A stretch of 64,000 bases of DNA. Source: Alnus glutinosa. Its lineage: Eukaryota > Streptophyta > Magnoliopsida > Fagales > Betulaceae. Position numbers and translations under genes: made by a program. Of the stretch, positions 23,872 through 34,408 are shown one piece after another. The stretch's first letter is position 1. Every line of letters begins with the position of its first letter. The notes beneath the pieces were generated by a model. It ran no database searches. It saw only the letters and a program-made list of their open reading frames with translations, and was not told the DNA's origin. The DNA lies in assembly GCF_958979055.1 (NCBI RefSeq), contig NC_084893.1, forward strand, positions 6,699,071 to 6,763,070. The letters are read 5' to 3'.

Positions 23872-25968
23872 TTACCAGTAGTCATTGCAAGAACATGATC
23901 CCTCTTTGAAATGATGGAAGCGATTCCGATCCCTAACAATGATTTCTCTATTATATACCTTTGAGATTAACTTTGTGGCATTGTGGCAGTCTGTACACAC
24001 TCTAAGGTTCTTGGATATTCTGATTGTAGTTCCTGGTGGAGTTCTGATAAGACCAAAGGCAATGGCCAACTTCTCGCTATGGTGAGAGACTGAAGCTTCC
24101 GTATCATCTTCCTCAGCATCCAATCTCGCATCTGCTGGGTTGGGCACATAGCCGGCTGACTTTATCCGTTTTATCACGTCTTCTATTGCACTATAAATCT
24201 CCTTTAAGTGAGCATGCCCATTATCTTCGGAGAAAAATTCATGAACTACTCCATCTAACTCGATCAAGCTACCACCTGGTGGCTTTTTAATTCCCTTCTC
24301 CCGCATCTGACACCTCACCCTCAGTGCATCCTCACGTCTACCAACTGACGCATAGATATTTGATAGAAGTATGTAATCCCCACTATGAGCAGGCTCCAAT
24401 CTGGTTATGCATCTAAATGATTCTTCCCCAATCTCAACATTTTTGTGAACCTTGCATGAAGCCAACAGTGTTCTCCAAACAACGGCATTGGGTTGGATGG
24501 GCATGTTCTTTATAAACTGATATGCCTCTTCAATTGACCCCATTCTACCAAGAATATCCACCATACAACCATAGTGCTCAATTCTTGGTTCAATACCAAA
24601 ATCTTTACTCATACTGACAAAAAGACTTCGACCCTCATCAACCAGACCTGCATGACTACAAGCAACAAGAGCGACAAGGAAAGTTACATCATTTGGTTCA
24701 ATATTCTTCTCCCGCATCAAATTGAAGAAATCAAGAGCCCTTTTCCCCTGTCCATTACTAGCAAGACTTTGAATCAGTGCTGTCCAAGTGTGGACATTTT
24801 TTGAAGTCATTTTACTAAAAACTTCAATAGAACTGTCTAGAGACCCACACTTCGCGTAGAAATCTATCAGTGCAGTTCCAAGGGTAACAGTGAGCTTCAT
24901 TTTCTTCTTCTTTATATAAAAATGGACCCATTTACCAGTTTCTATAGCTCCAAGGACAGCACAAGCATAAAGCACACTGACCATGGTGACCTCATTGGGC
25001 TCCACATTGGCCTTTTGCATGTCATGAAACAGATCAAGAGCCTCTCTACATCGATTTGCTTGACTATAACCAGAAATCATGGCACTCCATGCCACGACAT
25101 CTCTTTGATCCATCTGATCAAACAGTCTTCGTGCAGTATCCACCTCACCACATTTCGCATACATATCAACAAGAGAAGTCATTAAGGGAAGGTTTTTCTC
25201 TAGTCCATTTGCCTCTATATGCTCACGAATCCACTCCCCCAATTCCAAATCAGCCAACCTCCCACATGCCGTCAAAACACTAATCATCGTAACCTCATCA
25301 AACCCAACTCCCAATTCTCTCATTCTACAAAACAGCCTCACAACCTCCTCCCAACACCCGCTCTTCGTGTACCCAGCAATCATTGAATTCCATGCAACAA
25401 CACCCCTCTCCGACATTCCATCGAACACCTGACGACCAACCTCAACTCTACCGCAATTCGCATACACGTGAATCAAAGTGTTCTCAACAAACCCATTTGA
25501 TCCAAACCCACGTTTCTCAATGTGGGCATGAACCTGTTCACTTTCACTTAACGCTCGTAGTCTAGAGCAAGCCTTCAAGATGCTAGGAAAAGTAAATTCA
25601 TCGGGTTCTACCGAGCTTTCGAGCATTTTCTTGAACATAAGTACAGCCATATGAGGGGATTGCTTATATATGAGGCCCCTAATCATGATGTTGTAAGCCG
25701 ACGAATCAGGTTCGTCCATTTCTCGGAAAATCGAGCGTGCATAGTCCATGGCGTTGGGGAGAAGTATGGCAGCAGATTCAAGAAGGTTCTCGACGATGGC
25801 CGGGTTGAGGACGAGGCGTGTTTTGATGAGGTGGGCATGGATTTGGTTGAGGTCTTTGGTCGTTCTACATTGTTGTAGAATTAGGGTTTTGGGGTTTTCT
25901 GGGAACTGCGAAATGGTAGTTATGGCAGTTATCGGTCTCGCGGGAGAGATAGTAAGCGTAGAGGCCAT
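23872..25968 (-). CDS. DYW-class pentatricopeptide repeat protein (organelle RNA editing type)
   Basis: An intronless 698-residue protein starting MASTLTISPARPITAITTIS, a start rich in Ser/Thr and poor in acids that fits an organelle transit peptide. A PLS array of about 12 degenerate 35-residue repeats follows, with blocks such as AYNIMIRGL, TLIHVYANCGRVE, AWNSMIAGYTKSG, SLVDMYAKCGEVD, AWSAMISGYSQ and ALIDFYAKCGSLD. The E/E+ region starts near VWRTLLASCKVHKN. The DYW domain is complete: GYVP box, HHSEKLAIAFGLI with the HxE zinc/catalytic motif, CTDCH, and the terminal GSCSCNDYW. Such proteins bind one or a few plastid or mitochondrial transcripts and catalyse or support C-to-U editing. I cannot name the orthologue or target. 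Length and domain order are normal and no break is seen. Confidence 0.95.
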   Translation of the reverse strand: MASTLTISPARPITAITTISQFPENPKTLILQQCRTTKDLNQIHAHLIKTRLVLNPAIVENLLESAAILLPNAMDYARSIFREMDEPDSSAYNIMIRGLIYKQSPHMAVLMFKKMLESSVEPDEFTFPSILKACSRLRALSESEQVHAHIEKRGFGSNGFVENTLIHVYANCGRVEVGRQVFDGMSERGVVAWNSMIAGYTKSGCWEEVVRLFCRMRELGVGFDEVTMISVLTACGRLADLELGEWIREHIEANGLEKNLPLMTSLVDMYAKCGEVDTARRLFDQMDQRDVVAWSAMISGYSQANRCREALDLFHDMQKANVEPNEVTMVSVLYACAVLGAIETGKWVHFYIKKKKMKLTVTLGTALIDFYAKCGSLDSSIEVFSKMTSKNVHTWTALIQSLASNGQGKRALDFFNLMREKNIEPNDVTFLVALVACSHAGLVDEGRSLFVSMSKDFGIEPRIEHYGCMVDILGRMGSIEEAYQFIKNMPIQPNAVVWRTLLASCKVHKNVEIGEESFRCITRLEPAHSGDYILLSNIYASVGRREDALRVRCQMREKGIKKPPGGSLIELDGVVHEFFSEDNGHAHLKEIYSAIEDVIKRIKSAGYVPNPADARLDAEEDDTEASVSHHSEKLAIAFGLIRTPPGTTIRISKNLRVCTDCHNATKLISKVYNREIIVRDRNRFHHFKEGSCSCNDYW

Positions 25969-26140
25969 TTTTGTGCTGGGCTTGAATGCCAGAAGCCGAA
26001 AAGATTGCCTGTAGAGCAGTTTATTCTAAACAATCAACTCAACCGCAAAATTTCTTTATACCTTTTGTGGAGATCTTTAGGCCAGGACCCGAAAAAGGTA
26101 ACCGCATTCATGTCCAACTCAGTAAATTTATCTTCGTTTT

Positions 26141-26755
26141 GAGAAATGTTAGGTATGCTTAAATTTTTATCAAGAGAGTTTTATTAACTGATGTGGAACT
26201 TCATAAGTGGCTCCACATCAGTTTAATATTAAAATAAGTTAAAAAATATTTTAGTTAGATAAAGATAAAAATGTCCATTCCATCTATCGGTGAATATACC
26301 ACGCCGAAAATTCCCGACCTCTCACCTCGATGACCTAATCTTCGGCCAGTCTGGTTGTGGAAGGGCCAGATCCCGGCCATCCCCGTTAGCCGACCGGGGA
26401 ACGGCCAGATCCCGTCCATCCCTGCCGTTTGGTTCGGGTAACGGCCGGGATCCAGCCGTTTCTGGCCGGGGAACGGCCAAATCCCGTCCAGCCTGCCAGG
26501 ATCTCGTTGTTCTGTCTGGGAACAGCTGGATCCCATCCTGCCTACCGGGATTCGGCCATTCTGTCCGGGAACGGCCAGGATCCGGCTTTTTTGGCCAGAG
26601 AACAGGGTCGCCGGCGAGAACTGGATCCGGCGATGGGAAGAGGATCTGGCCCATTTTTCTCAGGACTGATGAAGGGTATTTTTGTATTTGTATAACATGC
26701 CACGTCAGTTAGTAAAACTCTCTTTGTAAAAGTTTAAATACCCCTAACATTTCTC
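26141..26755. mobile_element. Mutator-type MITE with 9-bp target duplication
   Basis: The left end (gagaaatgttaggtatgctt...agagagttttattaactgatgtgg) matches the reverse complement of the right end (gagaaatgttaggggtattt...agagagttttactaactgacgtgg) over about 56 bp. It is flanked by cttcgtttt (26132-26140) and ctttgtttt (26756-26764), a 9-bp direct repeat with one mismatch, which is the hallmark size for Mutator-like elements. The core, 26350-26660, is a GC-rich imperfect array of CGGCCGGGATCC and GGGAACGGCCA words about 35 bp apart. No transposase. Open frames over the core are repeat artefacts. Confidence 0.85.
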
Positions 26756-27139
26756 CTTTGTTTTAATTAAAAAATTTATCTTTCGAAGCAAGTTGGCCAT
26801 GGTTGCATGATAGCTAGCTAGGCAGGCAAAATATATGACTAAATTTGAAATTTCACTCTTACCGTCAAAGGTTTGGGATTAAATCAACGGTAAATGGATG
26901 TATTGTCCTTTATACACATATAAAATTAATAAAAATACAAAATTCTAAAATTACCCTTAAATAAATAAAAAATAAATAAATAAAGACAAAAACAAAAGGA
27001 AAAAAAAAAAAAAAACTCGTAGCCGTGGGTTAGGTTCCCAAAAAAGAGGTATTTTAAAAATTTTCGCGTCTTTCACATTGGAATAGTGCTAGTTGATGAG
27101 AGTTACTTTTGAAACACATAAAAAAAATCAAATTTATTT

Positions 27140-27335
27140 GGTTATTAATTCTCTCAATTTCAATAAAATGGAACTAGATCTAGTATGAAGTGGCGATCAG
27201 AACAAATATGGATGGAACTTATAGCGGGTCTCGAAAAACAAGTAATTTATGGTCGGCCTCTATCCTTTTTTTAAGTTCATTAGGGTTCTTATTTGTTGGA
27301 ATTTTCGGTTACTTGGTAGGAATTTTATATATTTT
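27140..27335 (+). pseudogene. ycf4: Nuclear copy of plastid ycf4 5' end (NUPT)
   Basis: The stretch before the ATG at 27185 and the frame MKWRSEQIWMELIAG, then (after one missing base in a GGG run near 27228) SRKTSNLWSASILFLSSLGF and LFVGIFGYLVGIL, matches the N terminus of plastid Ycf4, a photosystem I assembly factor, including its first membrane segments. Only about 50 codons are present and the frame is broken, so it is a plastid-to-nucleus transfer fragment, not a gene. Identification is from memory of Ycf4 sequences. Confidence 0.8.
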
Positions 27336-27517
27336 AACATTGCAAAGTTCTTAAACTTTGCGATCAACCAGACTTTGCAAATTTTTAAATTAACTTCAAA
27401 TGTATGATTGCAAAAATGTTAAAACATCAAAGGAAATTACATAAGCAAATGGAGTTTTTCCCAAAAAAAAAAAAAAACAAATTACATAAGCAAATTATTT
27501 TTTACTTTAATTTAGAA

Positions 27518-30500
27518 CTAGCATATAACCCGCGTCATGCGCGGGTTTTTACTAATTAAAAAAAAAAAAAAGATTGAAAATACGTAAATGTAAATGTATA
27601 TTGTAAATTATCTTGTAAGGAATTAATATAAATCACATGTATTCAATTTTTTTATAAGTAATCATATTATTCAATTTTTATAGACGTTAATTCAGGAGAC
27701 CTTTTACATAATATATGAATTCACAAAAACAAAGAACAAAATAGTGTACTCACATCATTGCTATAACTTGTATTTAATATTTACAAAAGAAACCCTAAAG
27801 GAAAATTTTGTTAACATTTGACATATTTAAACTCAAGAAATCACACTCTCACCATAATCAAATAATAAATAATTAACAATTTATAAACCATCAAACATGA
27901 AGTCAAATATTATATTGTCATTTTTATAAATATTGTTTTCTTATTGCCTTTAAAATTGAGGGCAATATGAAATGAAGTGTAACTCATACGACATTCTAGA
28001 GGTGTATATATGTATTGCATGTATAACATAAAAGAAACTGCATTTAGAACAAAAAATAAGGACCAGAAATTAAAACGTAAGATTTGTATTTTTTGTATAT
28101 TTTTCTCGGCTTCAATGAAACTAATAGGTATAGGAAGAAGTCCAATCAAAATGAGATCTTTTTTCTTTCGACCACCATCCTTCACATATATATCATAAAA
28201 GAAATTACTTTTAGCACAAAATAAGCAATAATATATAAATTAGAACATAAATTAAGGACAAAAAAATGAAAACAGATGACAAATGAAAATACTCATATAG
28301 TATAAAAATAATTTTAATTTTCTTTTATTGTATATTTTCTCCAATTACAATAAATTCATAGCCTCATAAGCATAGGAAGAAGTTATGTCTAACAGAGATT
28401 CTTTTTCCCGACGATCCTTTGCATATATAACGTTAAAAAAAAAAAAAACTACTTTTAGAATAGAAATAAAATTAATATATAAATTAGAACAAAAAATAAG
28501 GACAAAAGATGAAAACGGACAATAAACAGAAATTGAAAAAAAATACTCCTATAATATAAAATAGCTGTATTTTTTGTATATAAATTACAACATCAAATAA
28601 GGAAAAAAAAAAAAAGAAAAAAAAAAAGAATGAAAACAGACAACCAACAACAAACGAAATATACTCATAATAGGAAAAAAAAACTAATTTTTTTTTAAAA
28701 TTTTTTTACTTTCTTTGATTTCAATGAAATTCATACCTATAGGAATAAGTTCTGTCAAATAGAGATTTTTCTTACGATCGTCCTTTGCATATATAATGTC
28801 AAAAAAATAAAAATATCTATAAACTACTTTTAGAACATAAATAAAAATAATATATAAATTATAACAAAAATAAAAAATAAAAAAACGATAACAAACTAAC
28901 ATGACCATAAAAAATAAAGACAAAAAAAGGGACAAAAAGAAGAAGAGAAATTACTCAAATAATGGAAAATAATTATTTTGTGTATATTTTCTCGATACTA
29001 AGAAAGCAAACAAAAATTATGGAGTGTATGTGTACCCCAAATTTTTGCTATAGGCTAAATCAAAAACAACTTATATGAGAGAATAAGAAAGTAAGAGCAT
29101 TATTTATTTTGACAAAAAATAAAGACAAAAAAAAAAAGGAATCAAACATACTAATATTACAAAAAATAACTGTATTTTATGTATAATTTTTCTCATTCTA
29201 ATGAAACCTTGAAAGCAATGCCGTCCATCAATTAAGTACGTAAACAATGTGTATTACATGTTCCAGAAAAAATGATTTTAAAAAATTAATAAATAACAAT
29301 GTAAACTAAAAAATTGTCATATCTTGTGCAAAATACAACGATGTGAATCTTTCTCTCTCACCATAGTTTTACTAAATTTACTGTAAAATTTACGAAAGAA
29401 AAAATAATATATAAACTAGAAGGAAAAAATAAGGAGAAAATTAAAAAAAAAAAAAAAAAAATTAACAGAAAATACTAATCAAATATTGCATAAAGGCATT
29501 TATTAACCTCTGTTTTCTTACAAAGAAAATAAAATCTAGAAAGGAATCCTTACATTTAATATGGCAAAGTAATAATTTGAAGAATTTTGTAAGCCTTTCG
29601 CTTCTGGCTTTTGAATAATGAGAGTGATAATAACAAATTAATAATAATACAATACCTGAGTTTTTACTGGAGTTTGAGAGGGATTCATTTCCTACAAAAT
29701 AGTGTTAGAGGTGATAAGTGAAACTAAATTCTCAAGTAGCGTTTGTTTTCATTGAAACAAAAAAATTTTGATGTATTTTTTTGTATAGAACGATTTTGTA
29801 AAAGTAAAAAAGAAATGATCACACAATCATAATTTTTTTTTCTTTTTCGAGAAACACAATCATAATCGTTGTGCTTTAAGGTAAAGGGCTGAGAGTGCAG
29901 TAAATATTTTTCATTTGCATAGTTTCATTTGAAGTTTGAACGCACATTTGACAGTTTTAAAAGTTCAGAAGTTTTTTTTTTTCAAAGAAGTGAGTGAATA
30001 CTCCAAGAACTCTACGCTCCATAAATTTACTTTGTAATTATACATATATATATATATATATATATTAAAATAGGTGGAAAAGTTGATACATAATATTAAA
30101 CATTGCAAAGAAAAGCAGAACATCATTCGCAAGAACACAACAAAACACATATTAAAAAAAAACATAAAATACGTACATATGATTCCCACAAATCTACAGA
30201 GAGAGAACCTTTTGGTTGATCAGATTTGAAGACGAACTCCAAGGGGCAGTAGATAGTTTTGAATTTTGTACAGAGAAAGATTTTGTAAAGGGTTGTGATT
30301 TTGAGAGTGCAATAAACAGTTACAGTTATTATGAAATACTATGTTTTAGTTTTAGTTAGTTGGTAGGAAAAAAATAACCAATGCATAATGAGTTGGCTAC
30401 CTATGTTTAACACCAAAATAGGGTTCAATTTTTATTTTTTTATTTTTTATTTTTTAAGAAAAAAAATAGGGATTCAGTTTTTATTTAGAATGGAAATAGG

Positions 30501-30604
30501 GATTGAGTTTACTATCATATTTTAACACAAATTTAAACTCACGTTTAATTTAAAATGAACACTTGGAAGCATGCAATCTTCTTAGTGATTCTTCTATTAT
30601 ATAT
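27518..30604 (-). mobile_element. Candidate non-autonomous Helitron (3' end defined, 5' end uncertain)
   Basis: On the minus strand the 3' terminus has the Helitron signature: an 8-bp GC-rich stem (AACCCGCG ... CGCGGGTT, loop CATGA) at 27527-27547, then ATATG and CTAG, followed by a T in the flank. Inside lie AT-rich tandem units of about 270 bp (see the separate entry). No Rep/helicase coding is seen, so it would be non-autonomous. The 5' TC end is not certain; a TA-rich motif (ataatagaagaatc on the minus strand) near 30590-30604 is only a candidate. A start elsewhere in the interval is possible. Confidence 0.5.
28030..28985. repeat. Tandem repeat of approximately 270 bp, about 3.5 copies
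   Basis: The order ataggaagaagt, a G/A-rich gagatctttttt or gagattcttttt, cgacgatcctttgcatatat, actacttttagaac, aataatatataaattagaac, then aataaggacaaaa recurs at about 28125, 28372 and 28738, with diverged spacers. It lies inside the candidate Helitron, in which internal tandem repeats are common. Confidence 0.65.
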
Positions 30605-30608
30605 CATC

Positions 30609-30704
30609 TCACATGAAGGTGGGCCCCAGTTTGTGGGACATACCTTCATGTGAAGGGTTGTTGTGCAGTTGTTGTATTGGTGTTGTAAATCTAACATTTT
30701 TCTA
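30609..30704. mobile_element. Fold-back MITE, family M (copy 2, incomplete)
   Basis: It starts within the central ggtgggccccag region and runs through ttgttgtgcagttgttgtattggtgttgtaaatctaacattttt, so only one arm plus the centre is present. It abuts the left end of the long-TIR element at 30706. Related to the copies at 11877, 35925 and 36077. Confidence 0.7.
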
Positions 30705-31445
30705 TGAGAAATGATTCTTACACTCTTTTTTCACAACAACATCATAACAAACTGACGTGTCATGTTGGTTTTAAATTTTTTTTTTTCATTTTCTTTTTGT
30801 GTGGCTTGAAAACCGGTCGGAGGGAAATGATATTTCATTTTCCCTCCAACGCAGCCCCCCCCCCCCTCTCTCTCAAATTTCTTCTCCGTACAGTCGAATT
30901 TCTCACCGAAGTTCTCCACCTCCGTCCGCAACCCCTCTCTCTCTCTCTGTGGCTAGATCTGCCTCCTCCGTCCGTCGTCCAGGTCATCCCCTTCCCGACA
31001 CCGCTTCACCGGAGTTCTGCCTCCGTCAAAAACCGCTGCCCCCCTCTCTCTCTCTCCCGCTCGCTCTGGTGCCGGTCGTCCCCGTCCCTCTCGGCGGTCA
31101 GCCACCCTCCACCCTCCTTCACCGGCGTTCTGTCTCCGGCGGATTTGGCGGCCAGATCTGTCTCCGGCCACGCTAAAAACGAAGGTACTCCAGCGACGGT
31201 TTTTTCTTTTTGTTGCTTGAAAACCGGTTGGAGGGAAATGATATTTCATTTCCCCTCCAACGCAACCCCCCACTCTCTCTCTCTCTCTGTGAAATTTCTC
31301 TCCGTACAGTCCCCGTCCCTCTCGACGTCCCGCTCCGGCAGATTTCCTCTCTCTCCGGCAGATTTCCCCCTCCAACGTAGCCCCCCCTCTCTCTCTGAAA
31401 TTTCTCCTCCGTTCTCCGACAGATTTCCTCTCCCTTTCCGGCAGA

Positions 31446-31448
<3 letters not shown>

Positions 31449-31518
<70 letters not shown>
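31449..31518. repeat. (CT)n microsatellite
   Basis: About 35 uninterrupted CT units inside the left arm of the long-TIR element. Arginine/glutamate-rich and serine/leucine-rich open frames over it are artefacts. Confidence 0.95.
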
Positions 31519-31520
<2 letters not shown>

Positions 31521-31734
31521 GGAGATTTCCTGTCTCTCTTCGGCTCTGCATTGACCGTATCTCAGGTAGTCCCCATCCCTCTCGGCGGCTTCTCTCTTGG
31601 CGGTAGGCCTCCGTCGTCCGGCATCCCCTCTCCAGTAGATTTGGAGGCTGGATCTGTCTCCGGCGACGCTAAAAATAAGGTTCTCTCTCTCTCTGGCCGG
31701 ATCTGTTGCTACAAAAAAAAAAGGGGTGAATTTT

Positions 31735-32040
31735 TTTGGCTGCTTCACACAGTGGAGGCAGCCAATGCCCAATTTTTTTATTTTTTTATGCCAGAATTTT
31801 TTTTGTATGCCAATCTGGATGAAGCTGAGTCTATAGACCCGAGTTGGGTTGATCCCCAACTGCTCTGTATTACTTTGAAACAAGCAGAGTCTAGGCTTAA
31901 GTACACAAGAAATATAAAAGTGGGGATGGGGCAAATTGGTAAAATATTTTTGGAGAAGGTAAAACGATTGGGGTCTTCAGGCAACTATAATTTGTTGTGT
32001 GTAGCAAAAATGCCTGTGGAAACATCAGTTTTCTACTAAG
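31735..32040 (+). other. Open frame inside the long-TIR element, unidentified
   Basis: The open frame through 31783-32039 encodes FFLYANLDEAESIDPSWVDP and ends PVETSVFY. It is free of stops for about 80 codons and not low-complexity after residue 20, so it may be a captured exon. I recognise no family. It could also be chance. Confidence 0.3.
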
Positions 32041-32421
32041 CAATTGGTATTTCAGTTGCTCATGGATATAATTATAATCTATACTAAAATGATGCCAAAT
32101 ACTATTTTCTGAATTTCTTGATTTTTTTTTTTCTAATGCCCATGGCTTAAGAGTTACATGCTTACAATAGGTTTGAACATGGACCGGCTTCTTAAATCAA
32201 ATAGAAGCCATATTAAATAAGAACAATTGGCTACTTTCTTTCTGTTGTTCTTTTCAAAAAAGATTGAACTTGAGAATTTGACCTAAAGATTCGGTATTGA
32301 AGATATCAAAACATTCTGAACTAGTCTGATCTTTATAAATTGATTTTTTCTTCTTCTGCGAAATCTGGTTTGAGATCAAAGTAGCAATAATTTATATTGA
32401 TTATGTTATTTTAATTATGTG

Positions 32422-32426
<5 letters not shown>

Positions 32427-32453
<27 letters not shown>
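32427..32453. repeat. 27-base C homopolymer
   Basis: An uninterrupted C run. Its length may be inflated or fixed wrongly by assembly. It lies just upstream of the captured Miro intron. Confidence 0.9.
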
Positions 32454-32787
32454 AAGGATAAGATCCTGGCTTGGACACTGTAGCGGCATCTGATAGGTTC
32501 TATATGTGCTATGCATGGCAGTCTTGTACTGTATGCAGTTATGCCTGTGTATTATTTTCCCTTTTGGTGCGCCTCCTTACGTGGATTTTGTATAGTAATT
32601 GATTTGTTTTGATTGAACTTTTACTTTGTGTATCAGGGACTCAGTTCAAGCTAGTGATTACTAGGATCTGATTTTGGTTTAATATATCCCGCATTTAGTT
32701 GGATGACTCTGATTATCTGAAGCAATGTTTGATTCTTGCATTCTCGTTCTAGTTTTTGGAGTTTAATGTTGAAATGTTTTAATTTTG

Positions 32788-32960
32788 TAGATCCCTGAAG
32801 TTTTCTACTATGCATAAAAAGCTGTGCTTCATCCAATAGGTCCACTATTTGATCAGGAAACACAGACTTTGAGGCCCAGATGTGTTCGAGCCTTGAAGCG
32901 GATATTTATTCTTTGTGACCATGATAGGAACGGTGCCCTCAGTGATGCAGAGTTCTCTGT
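32788..32960 (+). pseudogene. Fragment of a mitochondrial Rho GTPase (Miro) gene
   Basis: After an intact intron acceptor (aattttgtag) the frame reads IPEVFYYA, a stop in place of the family's Q, then KAVLHPIGPLFDQETQTLRP, RCVRALKRIFILCDHDR and NGALSDAE. This is the segment of Miro proteins that joins the first GTPase domain to the first EF hand (DHDRNGALSDAE is the calcium loop). Miro GTPases sit on the outer mitochondrial membrane and control mitochondrial shape and movement. The intron before the exon is still present (back to at least about 32460), so genomic DNA and not an mRNA was captured. One stop codon and loss of the rest of the gene make it a fragment. Confidence 0.85.
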
Positions 32961-32965
32961 ATTTT

Positions 32966-34296
32966 AATTGTATATCAATTCATGATTCAAACAACAATTC
33001 TTTGAACAATGGTAACACCGATATAACAAAATGTTTTAAAACAAGTGCCGGTTTGATTCAAACGAAAGAGCAATCACTTGAAAGATACCAAATTGTATTT
33101 TTTTTTTTTCTTTTTTTGTGTATTGATAAGATGCCAAGGTTGCAACATGGACTCTGTGCTATTGGTTCTTGTTTCCTGTACATCAAGAGATTTCAGGTCT
33201 GTATGTTGGTTGTTAATTACGCATAGAATGTAATTTGATAATTACATGATTGGCGGGACAAATGGAACGACTTTTTGTAAATTTTATGCATCAAGTTAAT
33301 GCAAAAGCACGAGTCTTTTTCAAGTTAATATGAATGTACATTAAAATTGCAGCTAGCAAAGTCCGTTTGGCAAATTCCAACCCCAACAAGAAAAAGAGTG
33401 CCAAACCCAACAAGAAAAAGAGATAAATGATGAAATTTAACCATTGTATCATCTGTAAAAGCCAAAACCTTGAAACAATCTAATCAAAAGAATTTCTAAA
33501 TAATTATTTATTTTAGAAGTACAAAAAATAAATGATATTGCCCAACTCCAAATGATATCATTGTTACAAGGAAAGACATTATTGTCTTGACACAACCATA
33601 AGGAAATCAACCACATAAAGTGACCATAATAGGTAAAAATGTTAAAGCAATACAAATAACTATGTATTATGTACTTTTCTTTTATACTTTTCGTGACCTT
33701 CTAAGTGACCCTGGTAGATAAAATCAGCAAGCTTGTAGCCAATCCAAATCAATCTACAAAGTGCACAAAATAGAACCACGACAATTAGTAAAAAAAAAAA
33801 AACCAAATATTGCAATTGTAGACTAAAGCATACATATATATGTGTCATCTAGGCCATCACACATGGTAGACTCAAATCTAAATGGCTGCACCAAGACTTT
33901 ACAAGATCATAGATGCTTACTATTTGGGTCATTGGCCTAAGCATATGCTTGAGTCGCACTCTAGTTTGGCTTAGATGCAATTATAGCAAATACTTAAAAG
34001 TTTTACCTTGTAACACACTTAAGAACATCTAATAAATTTAAATTCCATTCATAAAATAAATTCGTATGCACCAACACTGCACAATCAACACCTAGAACAT
34101 TGCAATATTAAAGCCCATCTCAACTTCCTCATTTGACAGAATGCAGTATATTATAGTTATGGTCTTCCTGTAGATGCACATGAACCCTTTTCCCTCTCTG
34201 AGACAGCTTAATATGAATAGATGATTTCAGTTAAAAACATGAAAGGATGATCCATATGTGAGCTATGACCAAGGAAACAAACGCTGTCATACTTAC
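32966..34296. other. Interior of the long-TIR element, nothing identified
   Basis: AT-rich DNA with scattered T and A runs. No protein family is recognised. A stretch at 33140-33200 (translation MPRLQHGLCAIGSCFLY) ends with a possible donor, but it is too short to assign. Confidence 0.35.
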
Positions 34297-34408
34297 CAGA
34301 AGTGAACCGCAACCGAAATTGTGTCCATGGTATAAGTGTGACCCCAAATAAAAAATCCTCCAAAAAAATCCGCTTGAGCCCAAATCGGGGTGCATTCAAG
34401 TAGAAGAT
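34297..34408 (-). pseudogene. Captured single exon of an unidentified host gene
   Basis: Read on the minus strand, a 112-nt stop-free segment lies between a good acceptor (ctttcag) and a good donor (gtaagtatg). It encodes IFYLNAPRFGLKRIFLEDFL then FGVTLIPWTQFRLRFTS. The intact splice borders suggest a captured genomic exon. I do not recognise the family. Confidence 0.5.

Noticed and set aside
24574-26014. Plus-strand open frames of 60-88 codons opposite the PPR gene
   Set aside because: Complement of a strong 698-codon coding region; no own motifs.
26290-26712. 140-codon Arg/Ser/Gly-rich open frame and its opposite frames
   Set aside because: They lie wholly over the GC-rich array of a MULE MITE and repeat with its period.
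30704-31606. 300-codon Ser/Pro/Leu-rich open frame
   Set aside because: Built from CT-rich tandem sequence of a transposon arm; the opposite strand gives equally long Arg/Glu text.
32427-32453. C homopolymer as a functional G-quadruplex element
   Set aside because: A single unbroken homopolymer inside a transposon, prone to assembly error; nothing else supports a role.
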